Part shown: positions 15,600 through 27,084 of the stretch, piece after piece
Layout of the letters: the number at the start of each line of letters is the position of its first letter
Numbering within the stretch: the stretch's first letter is position 1
Source: Bacillus alkalisoli
GTDB lineage: Bacteria > Bacillota > Bacilli > Bacillales > Bacillaceae_I
DNA: 64,000 nt
Direction of reading: 5' to 3'
NCBI RefSeq assembly: GCF_002797415.1
Contig: NZ_KZ454944.1
Coordinates: forward strand, 767,745-831,744
The notes under the pieces: generated by a model
Seen by the model: only the letters and a program-made list of their open reading frames with translations
Databases searched by the model: none
What the model was told of the DNA's origin: nothing
Program-made: the position numbers and the translations under genes

Positions 15600-16382
15600 A
15601 TGGGTTCTAAATTAACAATTAAAGATTTACATGTGTCTATCGAGGACAAAGAAATCTTAAAAGGTGTAACTCTTGAAGTAAAAGGTGGAGAAATCCACGT
15701 AATCATGGGTCCAAATGGTACAGGTAAATCTACGCTTTCTTCTGCAATTATGGGTCATCCAAAATATGAAGTTACAAGCGGTAGCATTTCTTTTGATGAT
15801 GAGGACGTATTAGAAATGGAAGTTGACGAGCGTGCTCAAGCAGGTATTTTTCTAGCTATGCAATACCCAAGCGAAATCACAGGTGTTACAAACGCTGACT
15901 TCTTACGTTCTGCAATAAACGCACGTCGTGAAGAAGGCGAAGAAATTTCTTTAATGAAATTCATTCGTAAAATGGACAAAAACATGGAATTCCTAGAAAT
16001 GGATCCAGCAATGGCACAACGTTACTTAAACGAAGGGTTCTCTGGAGGAGAAAAGAAACGTAACGAAATCCTACAATTAATGATGATTGAGCCAAAAATC
16101 GCTATCTTAGATGAAATTGATTCTGGGTTAGATATTGATGCATTAAAAGTTGTATCTAAAGGTATTAACCAAATGCGCGGCGACGATTTCGGCTGCTTAA
16201 TTATTACTCACTATCAACGTTTATTAAACTACATCACTCCTGACTTCGTACACGTTATGATGCAAGGTCGTATCGTTAAATCTGGTGGACCAGAATTAGC
16301 ACATCGTTTAGAAGCAGAAGGTTACGATTGGATTAAGCAAGAATTAGGTATTGAAGACGAAACAGTTGGGCAAGAAGCGTAA
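15600..16382 (+). CDS. sufC: Fe-S assembly ATPase SufC
   Basis: The protein has 260 residues from ATG 15600, after a GGAGG site; the longer frame upstream is not used. Walker A is GPNGTGKST, the signature FSGGEKKRNE and Walker B IAILDEIDSGLD. SufC is the soluble ABC-type ATPase that remodels the SufBCD scaffold during [Fe-S] assembly. It is first in the sufCDSUB order standard for Bacillaceae. Confidence 0.98.
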   Translation: MGSKLTIKDLHVSIEDKEILKGVTLEVKGGEIHVIMGPNGTGKSTLSSAIMGHPKYEVTSGSISFDDEDVLEMEVDERAQAGIFLAMQYPSEITGVTNADFLRSAINARREEGEEISLMKFIRKMDKNMEFLEMDPAMAQRYLNEGFSGGEKKRNEILQLMMIEPKIAILDEIDSGLDIDALKVVSKGINQMRGDDFGCLIITHYQRLLNYITPDFVHVMMQGRIVKSGGPELAHRLEAEGYDWIKQELGIEDETVGQEA

Positions 16383-16397
16383 GTAAGGGGGATTATC

Positions 16398-19355
<2,958 letters not shown>

Positions 19356-19363
19356 AATGTTTT

Positions 19364-19408
19364 AGGGAGCAGCTCTAAAGGCAATCTTTTTATTGCGAGC
19401 TGCTCACC
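19364..19408 (+). other. Hairpin between sufU and sufB
   Basis: GAGCAGCTC (about 19367-19375) pairs with GAGCTGCTC (19397-19405) around an AT-rich loop with no trailing T-run. It may be an RNA processing or stability element that adjusts SufB output. Confidence 0.55.
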
Positions 19409-19431
19409 TCTTGAATGGAGGGAAAGGTAAA

Positions 19432-20829
19432 ATGGCTAAAAAAATGCCTGAAATCGGCGATTATAAATATGGCTTTAAAGACAAAGACGTGTCGATTTTC
19501 CGTTCTGGTCTTGGATTAACGAAAGAAATCGTTGAAGAAATCTCTCGTATGAAAAGCGAGCCTCAATGGATGTTAGACTTCCGTTTAAAATCTTTAGAGC
19601 AGTTCTATAACATGCCAATGCCTCAATGGGGTGGCGACTTAAGCAACTTAAACTTTGACGAAATTACGTATTACGTAAAGCCTTCTGAAAGGTCTGAGCG
19701 TTCTTGGGATGAAGTACCAGAAGAAATCAAGCAAACGTTTGATAAATTAGGTATTCCTGAAGCAGAACAAAAATATCTTGCAGGTGTTTCTGCTCAGTAT
19801 GAATCTGAGGTTGTATACCACAACATGCAAACAGATTTAGAAGATCTTGGTGTAGTATTTAAAGATACAGACACAGCGTTAAAAGAAAATGAAGATATCT
19901 TCCGCGAGCACTTTGCGAAAGTTATCCCTCCAACAGACAACAAATTCTCTGCATTAAACTCGGCAGTATGGTCTGGTGGATCTTTCATCTACGTACCAAA
20001 AGGCGTAAAAGTGGACACTCCACTTCAAGCGTACTTCCGAATTAACTCTGAAAACATGGGCCAATTCGAGCGTACACTAATCATCGTAGACGAAGGCGCA
20101 CACGTACACTATGTAGAAGGTTGTACAGCACCTGTTTACACAACCAACTCACTTCACAGTGCAGTAGTTGAAATCATCATTAAAAAAGACGCATATTGCC
20201 GTTATACAACAATCCAAAACTGGGCAAATAACGTTTACAACCTAGTTACTAAGCGTGCTGTTTGTGAAGCAAACGCAACAATGGAATGGATTGACGGTAA
20301 CATCGGTTCTAAATTAACGATGAAATACCCAGCAGTAATCCTTAAAGGTGAAGGTGCTCGTGGTATGACACTTTCTATTGCATTAGCTGGTAAAGGTCAG
20401 CACCAAGACGCTGGAGCAAAAATGATTCATTTAGCGCCAAACACGTCTTCTACTATCATTTCTAAATCTATCTCTAAACAAGGTGGAAAAGTTACGTACC
20501 GTGGAATTGTACACTTTGGTAAAAAAGCTAGCGGATCTCGCTCCAACATCGAGTGTGACACGTTAATTATGGATAATCAGTCTACATCTGATACAATCCC
20601 TTACAACGAAGTGTTCACAGACAACATCTCTTTAGAGCACGAAGCGAAAGTTTCGAAAGTATCAGAAGAGCAGTTATTCTACCTAATGAGCCGTGGCTTA
20701 TCAGAAGAAGAAGCAACTGAAATGATCGTAATGGGCTTCATCGAGCCATTCACAAAAGAACTTCCAATGGAATACGCAGTAGAAATGAACCGTCTAATCA
20801 AGTTCGAGATGGAAGGTTCTATTGGATAA
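19432..20829 (+). CDS. sufB: Fe-S cluster assembly protein SufB
   Basis: The protein has 465 residues from ATG 19432, which follows GGAGGGAAAGG and gives the family length; the ORF extension upstream covers the hairpin and is not used. SufB is the scaffold subunit on which the cluster forms, with cysteines such as EGCTAP and IECDTLIM. It ends the operon before a terminator. Confidence 0.98.
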   Translation: MAKKMPEIGDYKYGFKDKDVSIFRSGLGLTKEIVEEISRMKSEPQWMLDFRLKSLEQFYNMPMPQWGGDLSNLNFDEITYYVKPSERSERSWDEVPEEIKQTFDKLGIPEAEQKYLAGVSAQYESEVVYHNMQTDLEDLGVVFKDTDTALKENEDIFREHFAKVIPPTDNKFSALNSAVWSGGSFIYVPKGVKVDTPLQAYFRINSENMGQFERTLIIVDEGAHVHYVEGCTAPVYTTNSLHSAVVEIIIKKDAYCRYTTIQNWANNVYNLVTKRAVCEANATMEWIDGNIGSKLTMKYPAVILKGEGARGMTLSIALAGKGQHQDAGAKMIHLAPNTSSTIISKSISKQGGKVTYRGIVHFGKKASGSRSNIECDTLIMDNQSTSDTIPYNEVFTDNISLEHEAKVSKVSEEQLFYLMSRGLSEEEATEMIVMGFIEPFTKELPMEYAVEMNRLIKFEMEGSIG

Positions 20830-20841
20830 ATAGATTTTTTA

Positions 20842-20873
20842 TGAAACCCGTCTAAAATGGCGGGTTTTTTTTG
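20842..20873 (+). terminator. Terminator of the suf operon
   Basis: AAACCCG pairs with CGGGTTT around TCTAAAATGG, followed by a run of T. Confidence 0.88.
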
Positions 20874-20970
20874 AGTTATTTACCTCCAACACAATAATCT
20901 TCATTCTCCAAAAGCTATTTTTTTATTTTTCCTCTACTATTTATGTTAAAATATCCCCGAGGTGACAATC

Positions 20971-21819
20971 ATGATTTATATAGGAGTAACTGGATGGGGT
21001 GACCATGATAGTTTATATACTAGCGGTATTTCCACTCGTGATAAATTAAAAGAATACGCAGCACACTTTCCTACAGTGGAAGTTGACTCCTCTTTTTATG
21101 CCATTCAACCAACACGTAACGTGGAAAAATGGGTAAAAGACACACCAGAAAACTTCAAGTTTATCGTAAAAGCATATCAAGGTATGACTGGGCATCAGCG
21201 TGGAGAAATTCCATTTGAAACAAAAGAAGAAATGTTTCACGCTTTTAAACAATCCATCGTTTCATTTATAGAATCGAACAAACTAGCAATGGTATTGTTT
21301 CAATTTCCACCTTGGTTTGACTGCAAATCAGAACATGTTCAATACATACGTTGGTGCAAACAGCAAATGGGGGATATAGAAGTAGCATTAGAATTTCGTC
21401 ATCAATCATGGTTTCACCCACAATTTGAACAAAAAACATTACAATTCATGGAACAAGGAAAATGGATACATAGTATTTGTGATGAACCACAAGCAGGCTC
21501 AGGATCTATTCCAACCGTTCTCCATCCTACAACGAAACATAAAACACTTATAAGAATGCACGGTCGAAACAAGCATGGTTGGACAAGACCAGCAAAAGGG
21601 ACCGACTGGCGTGAAGTAAGGTACTTATATGATTACAATCAGGAAGAACTCCATCAATGGAAAAATCACGTGGAACAACTTTCAAAAGTGAGTAAAGATA
21701 TATACATTCTATTCAATAACAACTCCGGCGGTCATGCCGCAAACAACGCCAAACAATTCATTGAGATGTTAAACATCGAATATGAAGGACTAGCCCCAAA
21801 ACAACTCGATCTATTCTAA
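20971..21819 (+). CDS. yunF: DUF72 protein YunF
   Basis: The protein has 282 residues from ATG 20971 (GAGGTG site), equal to B. subtilis YunF; GTG 20962 lies within the ribosome site. The DUF72 TIM-barrel features are the start IGVTGWGDH, EVDSSFYAI, LVFQFPPWF-like LFQFPPWF, and FNNNSGGHAANNA near the end. The activity of the family is not established. Confidence 0.88.
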   Translation: MIYIGVTGWGDHDSLYTSGISTRDKLKEYAAHFPTVEVDSSFYAIQPTRNVEKWVKDTPENFKFIVKAYQGMTGHQRGEIPFETKEEMFHAFKQSIVSFIESNKLAMVLFQFPPWFDCKSEHVQYIRWCKQQMGDIEVALEFRHQSWFHPQFEQKTLQFMEQGKWIHSICDEPQAGSGSIPTVLHPTTKHKTLIRMHGRNKHGWTRPAKGTDWREVRYLYDYNQEELHQWKNHVEQLSKVSKDIYILFNNNSGGHAANNAKQFIEMLNIEYEGLAPKQLDLF

Positions 21820-21821
21820 CC

Positions 21822-21856
21822 AAAAAACACAAATTCATCTTTGTGTTTTTTTTATA
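21822..21856 (+). terminator. Terminator of yunF
   Basis: AACACAAA pairs with TTTGTGTT around TTCATC, followed by eight T. Confidence 0.88.
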
Positions 21857-21859
21857 ATG

Positions 21860-22012
21860 TGAAACAAATTCATAATTACTGTTCGTTTAGTGAAAAACGA
21901 ATGTTCCGTTTATTATAATTAAATAACGTTCGATATAAAACTTTAATTTTATGAAAGAATAGGTTTAATATTCGTTTTTCGTTTAATAATTGTACATTAT
22001 GAAACTCACTCA
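21860..22012 (+). repeat. AT-rich MITE-like element, copy A
   Basis: It starts GTGAAACAAATTCATAATT and CGTTTAGTGAAAAACGAATG and ends TTCGTTTTTCGT...ACATTATGAAACTCACTC. The two ends are imperfect inverted repeats of about 40 bp. The middle AACGTTCGATATAAA is shared with copy C. It ends 66 bp before the ECF sigma gene. Confidence 0.8.
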
Positions 22013-22078
22013 TGTAAAAAACTTTTAAGGAACTTCTAAGGTATTATTAGTGAAATGAATAAAAAGAGGTGAAACCTA

Positions 22079-22591
22079 GTGGAACGAGAATGGATTATTC
22101 AATTTAAAAATGGCGATTCTCATGCATTTAAAAAACTATATGACCTATATGCAGAAGATGCAATCAGATATGCCATGTCCATTACAAAAAACAGCCACAA
22201 CGCAAAAGACGTTGTTCAAGAAGCGTTTATACGAGTTTATCGAAACATAGACTCGTTTGATATAGATCGAAATTTTAAAACTTGGCTTTTCACCATATTA
22301 ACTAATGAATGCTATCGTTACTTAAAGAAAGAATCCGAAAACATAAAGCTTGTCGATAACAACATTCCAACTAGCGTCCAACAAGAATCAGAAGACTTTA
22401 TGTATTTACATGAAGCATTAGAAAACTTAGATGCCATTAATAAAACACCAATTATATTAAAATATTTAAACGGTTTCTCAGAAAAAGAAATCGCTAGCAT
22501 GCTTAACTTAAATTTAAACACAGTCAAGTCACGATTATTTAAAGGTAGAGAAAAGCTAAAACGGTTAATTGGGAGTGATTATGTTGGCTAA
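22079..22591 (+). CDS. ECF (group IV) RNA polymerase sigma factor
   Basis: The protein has 170 residues from GTG 22079 after AAGAGGTG. Region 2 reads DVVQEAFIRVYRNIDSFD and region 4 has the helix-turn-helix EIASMLNLNLNTVKSRL. It is the size of ECF sigma factors with a two-domain layout. The partner gene starts inside its stop (ATG 22581). The partner is frameshifted, so if that protein is the anti-sigma factor, this sigma factor may be deregulated. A tandem 11-bp repeat (22020-22041) lies in the promoter region. Confidence 0.92.
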   Translation: MEREWIIQFKNGDSHAFKKLYDLYAEDAIRYAMSITKNSHNAKDVVQEAFIRVYRNIDSFDIDRNFKTWLFTILTNECYRYLKKESENIKLVDNNIPTSVQQESEDFMYLHEALENLDAINKTPIILKYLNGFSEKEIASMLNLNLNTVKSRLFKGREKLKRLIGSDYVG

Positions 22592-23338
22592 AAAAAATCT
22601 AGATGATGAAATTCACAATGTATTAAAAAATTCAACAGAAGAAGCAGTAAAAATGAAAGACGATATATGGAATGAAATTGAGAAAAAAACAATTGCTCTA
22701 GAAAAAAATAAGAGAAAAGTGAAAAAATGGAGGAAAGTTAGCTTTTTTGCTAGTATAGCAGCATCTATCGGTTTAATATATGTTCTTGCAACCCCAACAG
22801 GACATGCCTTAATGTCTAACATAAAAGACCTGCTAGTTCCAGAAAAAACGATTACAGAACAACTAGAAGGAACAGATGAAAAGGTTGATTATTCACTAGA
22901 TATTAAAGAAACCAAAGTGATCGATTAGCGGATTATGCCATTTATATTGACGAAGAAATGTATACAGTAACAAACGAACAAGACAACAAAATAATAGCAG
23001 CAAAAACACAATCTACTGAAAATTCTTATCCCGAAGTATTTATGGAAATTAGACAATCAGAGAAAAGTTTAGAAGAGATACTTACGGAAATTCAAACTAT
23101 AGTACAAAAAGAATATGCAATCATAAAAGAACAAGCAATCGTTCATACTCCAATATCTGCAACGCTATTCGAAGCAAGACAAGGAGATGAATGGAACGAT
23201 GAAGTTGTTCGATTCTACATCTTCCCAAATGAAAAAGGTGGTACATTTATTATAAAACAACAGTTTTTCTTTGAAGCATATGAAGGTCACGGAGTTAGAA
23301 TGGATAACATGTTAAAAACATTTGAATTAATAAACTAA
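22581..23338 (+). pseudogene. Frameshifted anti-sigma-like membrane protein
   Basis: The first part (22581-22928, 115 residues) has an acidic and basic cytoplasmic N-terminus, one transmembrane segment near residue 55 (SFFASIAASIGLIYVL) and an outer stalk, then stops at TAG 22926. The frame then shifts: from TTA 22925 a second frame reads LADYAIYIDEEMYTVT and continues for 137 residues to 23338. Inserting one T at 22925 would join them into about 252 residues. Architecture and coupling to the sigma gene suggest an anti-sigma factor. A sequencing error is possible. Confidence 0.75.
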
Positions 23339-23371
23339 CCTAAAAGCACCACTGCTTTTAGGTTTTTTCTA
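23339..23371 (+). terminator. Terminator of the ECF operon
   Basis: CCTAAAAGCA pairs perfectly with TGCTTTTAGG around CCAC, followed by TTTTTT. Confidence 0.92.
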
Positions 23372-23449
23372 TATAAACCTATACATATACTACAGAAATA
23401 TTTTACAATGCTTAATATAGAATATTGAACTGAAAAAAGGAGCGAGCAA

Positions 23450-24823
23450 ATGAAGCAGTTCCGCATACTTCACACGAATGATATACATAGTTACTTTGAG
23501 ACATATCCAAAACTAGCGACATTCTTAGAAAAACAACAAGATACTATTCCGACTCGATTAATGGATATTGGTGACAATATGGACCGTTTTCATCCAATAA
23601 CAGAAGCAACTAGTGGAAAAATAAACACGCTCATGCTAAACAAATTAGGCTATGATTACGTGACGTTCGGAAACAATGAAGGAATTACTTTAGATTATAA
23701 TGCTCTTTCCGAATTGTATGACTCAGCTACTTTCCAAGTGCTAGCCGCAAACCTATATGAAAAAGATAAAAAAAGGCCGGATTGGCTCTCACCATATGTA
23801 ATTGAAAATATAAATGGTATGAATATAGGATTTATTGGCGTTACGGTCTATTATAAGCTTTTCTATGATTTGCTTGGGTGGTACATTATAGACCCGTTCG
23901 AAGCAATGGAATCTTGTTTACAAAACATAAAAGATAAAACAGATGCCATCATTGTGTTATCTCATCTTGGTATTTCCGATGATGAACAACTTGCAAGCAG
24001 ATTTCCAGAAATAGATGTCATTTTAGGTGGTCACACTCATCACGTATTACCAGAAGGAAAGATGATAGGAAATACGCTACTTTGTGGCGCAGGAAAACAT
24101 GGAGCTTATATTGGAGAGGTAAACATAGCAATAGAAGGCAATCAAATTCATAAATCATGTCTTTTACATTCATTAAATGATGTTGATTCTAACAAGGAGC
24201 TAGAACAAGAAATTAACGACGCCTACAACCTAGCGAAGAAATCTCTAAGTGAGCCAATTGTCCATATTAGCTACCCATTAATAAGCAGATGGTTTGAGCA
24301 GTCACCATTAGCCTCTACGCTTGCCGAAGCATTAAAGGAGTGGTGTAGGGCTGATATAGGAATGGTCAACAACGGAGTTATTCTAAACAACTTAGAAGCT
24401 GGGGTAATTTCTGCTGAACAAATTCATCGAATATGTCCCCACCCTATTAATCCTTGTAAAGTGGAGTTAAAAGGGGAAGAATTAAGAGAAATTATACTAG
24501 AAGCAAACAAAGAAGAACATGAACAAATTCGTGTAAAAGGACTAGGATTTCGCGGAGAAGTGATGGGGAAAATGTCTTTTTCTAATTTGGAAATTATTTA
24601 TGGACAAAACAAAGATGGAGTAAAAATAATAAAAGAAATCTTAGTCGCTAACGTACCACTAAAACTAGCTGAAACTTATAGTGTTGGAACAATTGATATG
24701 TTCACGTTCGGCAAATGGTTCCCAACCATTAAAAGAGCAAAAAAACAATTCTACATGCCCGAATTGCTCAGAGATGTACTTACTTGGAAACTAAAAAAGC
24801 TAACAAAAGAAATGTGCAAATGA
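23450..24823 (+). CDS. yunD: Metallophosphatase / 5'-nucleotidase YunD
   Basis: The protein has 457 residues. Metal-binding motifs of the calcineurin-like domain are HTNDIHSYF, GDNMDRF, GNNEG and GGHTHH (near 186). A C-terminal 5'-nucleotidase substrate domain follows, with MVNNGVI and the usual LKGEELREI. No signal peptide is seen, so it is cytoplasmic, unlike many UshA homologues. The next gene is yunC, as in B. subtilis in reverse order. Confidence 0.9.
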   Translation: MKQFRILHTNDIHSYFETYPKLATFLEKQQDTIPTRLMDIGDNMDRFHPITEATSGKINTLMLNKLGYDYVTFGNNEGITLDYNALSELYDSATFQVLAANLYEKDKKRPDWLSPYVIENINGMNIGFIGVTVYYKLFYDLLGWYIIDPFEAMESCLQNIKDKTDAIIVLSHLGISDDEQLASRFPEIDVILGGHTHHVLPEGKMIGNTLLCGAGKHGAYIGEVNIAIEGNQIHKSCLLHSLNDVDSNKELEQEINDAYNLAKKSLSEPIVHISYPLISRWFEQSPLASTLAEALKEWCRADIGMVNNGVILNNLEAGVISAEQIHRICPHPINPCKVELKGEELREIILEANKEEHEQIRVKGLGFRGEVMGKMSFSNLEIIYGQNKDGVKIIKEILVANVPLKLAETYSVGTIDMFTFGKWFPTIKRAKKQFYMPELLRDVLTWKLKKLTKEMCK

Positions 24824-24891
24824 CTAATAATCATTACACGAATTCTACGCCCCCTTCATAAAGTATTAATGGAAGGGAGTGAGCATTATCC

Positions 24892-25194
24892 ATGGTCGAA
24901 ATGAAACCAATTATCATAAATGGAGAACAGTTTACTGCTGTAATCGTTAAGTTACCTAAAACGAACTTTATGGCAGTAACTGCAGAAAAAGGCTATATAA
25001 TGTGCGGTGCCCTCGATGTTGCATTATTGAATGAAAAATTAAAGGATCGTGGGATTATTGCTGGAAGAGCAGTTGGCGTTCGAACAATCGAGCAGTTGCT
25101 TGAAGCCCCGTTAGAATCTGTCACGATAGAAGCAGAAAACAGAGGGATTCATGTTGGAATGCCAGGTAAAGAAGCACTATTAAAAATGCTTTAA
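24892..25194 (+). CDS. yunC: DUF1805 protein YunC
   Basis: The protein has 100 residues matching YunC in size, with the family pattern GYIMCGALDVALLNEKL and a central RAVGVRTIE. Function is unknown. The ribosome site GGAAGGGAGTG precedes ATG 24892. Confidence 0.88.
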   Translation: MVEMKPIIINGEQFTAVIVKLPKTNFMAVTAEKGYIMCGALDVALLNEKLKDRGIIAGRAVGVRTIEQLLEAPLESVTIEAENRGIHVGMPGKEALLKML

Positions 25195-25200
25195 CAAGTA

Positions 25201-25242
25201 TTGGGCCGTGCTACCTTTTATGCGGCCTTTCATATTTTTGTG
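25201..25242 (+). terminator. Terminator of yunC
   Basis: GGCCG pairs with CGGCC around a T-rich loop, followed by TTTCATATTTTT. The stem is short. Confidence 0.55.
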
Positions 25243-25407
25243 TTGTAAACGTAAAAATTATTCTATATTTACTTATAAAATTGTATAAATATAGTTATTT
25301 AGGAATAATTCGTGTTTTTTTGCAAAAAAACCATGAAATATTCTTTTTTTTATATATAATGAAGGTAAATAATCAAAAATTTTGTCGAGAGATAGATAGG
25401 AGAAATC

Positions 25408-26511
25408 ATGAGATTATTACATACTAAATCATTGAAGCCAGGAATGAAGCTTGCTAAATCCATTTATAACGAAAGTGGAAGAATCTTGCTTAAAAGCGGA
25501 ATTCCACTAACAGATAGAATGATTTCACGTCTAATCCAACTAAAAGTAACTTTTGTTTATTTAGAAGATGCGAGAACGAATGATATTATTATTCCATCCA
25601 TGGTATCAGACCGTGTTAAAACAGAGGCATTACAAACAATAACTGAAACGTTCGAAGCATTTAAAGGTGAGAAACTTAGTAAGTGGTTTATAATGGACCA
25701 ATCTACCAAACAATTAAAAGATTTAATACAACTACTACTTTCTGATATGAAGGGGAATAATGAAGTTTCTACTTTATTAACAGATGTATTTGTTCATGAT
25801 AACTATGTATTTACCCATTCATTAAATGTAACCATATATGCACTTTCTATCGGCTTAAAACTTGGCTTGCCTCAAAAAGACTTAGAGATATTAGGTCTAG
25901 GTGGGATATTACATGATGTTGGCAAAATGCTAGTACCTTTAGAAGTACTGAATAAACCTGGAAAACTTACGAGTGAAGAATTTGTGGAAATGAAAAGCCA
26001 TACAACAAAAGGCTTTGATTTAATCCGAAAAATGCATACGGTGCCACTTCTTGTTGCACATTGTGCTTTCCAACACCACGAACGATTAAATGGTAGTGGA
26101 TATCCTAGAGGCATTAAAGAAAAAGACATACACTTATTTGGCAAAATTTTAGCTGTAGCAGATGTGTTTGATGCAGTTACTTCTCATCGAGTATATCGTG
26201 ATGCAATGTTACCTCATGAAGGGTTAGAGATTTTATATGGAGGATCAGGTTCTCTATATGATCCAGCCATCATTGATGCATTCAGAAAATCAGTAGCCAT
26301 TTATCCGTATGGCTTAGCGGTTGAACTTAGTGATAATCGTAAAGCAATTGTCATTGGACAGAACAAAGAGATGACAGAACGCCCAATTTTACGTGTAATA
26401 GAAGAAAATGGAAACGAATTAGAAACTCCATATGATATAAACCTTAAAGAGCAACTAGATGTAACAATTGTTAAGTGTAACGATAAAGAGAGTATAGCGG
26501 CAGTTAGCTAA
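25408..26511 (+). CDS. HD-GYP domain c-di-GMP phosphodiesterase
   Basis: The protein has 367 residues. An N-terminal DUF3391-like region (1-60, KPGMKLAKSIYN) precedes the HD-GYP domain: HDVGKM near 171, HTTKGFDL, HHERLNGSGYP near 227 and DVFDAVTS. The HD dyad and GYP triad are intact, so hydrolysis of cyclic di-GMP is expected. It is cytoplasmic. Together with the EAL gene at 35 kb it shows active c-di-GMP turnover. Confidence 0.93.
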   Translation: MRLLHTKSLKPGMKLAKSIYNESGRILLKSGIPLTDRMISRLIQLKVTFVYLEDARTNDIIIPSMVSDRVKTEALQTITETFEAFKGEKLSKWFIMDQSTKQLKDLIQLLLSDMKGNNEVSTLLTDVFVHDNYVFTHSLNVTIYALSIGLKLGLPQKDLEILGLGGILHDVGKMLVPLEVLNKPGKLTSEEFVEMKSHTTKGFDLIRKMHTVPLLVAHCAFQHHERLNGSGYPRGIKEKDIHLFGKILAVADVFDAVTSHRVYRDAMLPHEGLEILYGGSGSLYDPAIIDAFRKSVAIYPYGLAVELSDNRKAIVIGQNKEMTERPILRVIEENGNELETPYDINLKEQLDVTIVKCNDKESIAAVS

Positions 26512-26572
26512 TACTAGAAAGAACATATTTTTACGGTTGTACTAGTAGAATCAATATGTTATATTTTTTAAT

Positions 26573-26723
26573 GAATCAATTTTATAATTACGGTTCGTTT
26601 AGTGAAAAATGAATGTTTTACTATTATACGGAGCTATTTATTTGTTTTTAAAGGTGTTCTTAATAAAAATACGCTGTAATTATTCGTTTTTCGTATAGTA
26701 GTAATACATTATGAAACGGACTC
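26573..26723 (+). repeat. AT-rich MITE-like element, copy B
   Basis: It starts GAATCAATTTTATAATTACGG with CGTTTAGTGAAAAATGAATG and ends TTCGTTTTTCGTATAGTAGTAATACATTATGAAACGGACTC. The ends are inverted repeats of about 45 bp. It stops roughly 35 bp before the lysine riboswitch. Confidence 0.82.
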
Positions 26724-26756
26724 AAATAATAAAATTTAATATTGACCTTATCATAC

Positions 26757-26945
26757 AATGAGGTAGAGGTTGCATAGCATAAGAGTAAACTACTGGAGGG
26801 TGACTCCTGTGATAGTAGTAGAAAGGATGCTTTGCCGAAGTAAAAAAAGCCGTCATGCTTTTTTTGCTGGGGTTATCTTGAATAAAGATAACACTGTCAT
26901 TATGACTAGAGCGAACGGGTTCATAATGGAGGGCTACTGATCGGA
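26757..26945 (+). ncRNA. Lysine riboswitch (L-box)
   Basis: The order of conserved blocks is that of the L-box: GAGGTAGAGGTTGC, then AGTA and GTGACTCCTG-type stem, GCCGAAG, GCTGGGGTTATC and GGAGGGCTACTG. The last block pairs back to close P1. A terminator follows at 26970, so lysine should switch off the downstream transporter. Confidence 0.95.
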
Positions 26946-26969
26946 TGGAATATAACATACATTACAAGT

Positions 26970-27010
26970 AGACGTAATGATAGTTATCTTCTATCATTAC
27001 GTCTTTTTAT
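26970..27010 (+). terminator. Terminator of the lysine riboswitch
   Basis: AGACGTAATGATAG pairs perfectly with CTATCATTACGTCT around TTATCTT, followed by TTTTTAT. Confidence 0.93.
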
Positions 27011-27084
27011 GTTCAAAAGCCCTCTTTTTTTGTAGCCGGTTTGCGTTAGTCAGCAACCAAAACAAATTTAGGGGGTTTTTTCTT

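Noticed and set aside
22569-22580. TTG 22569 as start of the anti-sigma-like gene
   Set aside because: ATG 22581 follows GGGAGTG and overlaps the sigma stop in the usual coupled way.
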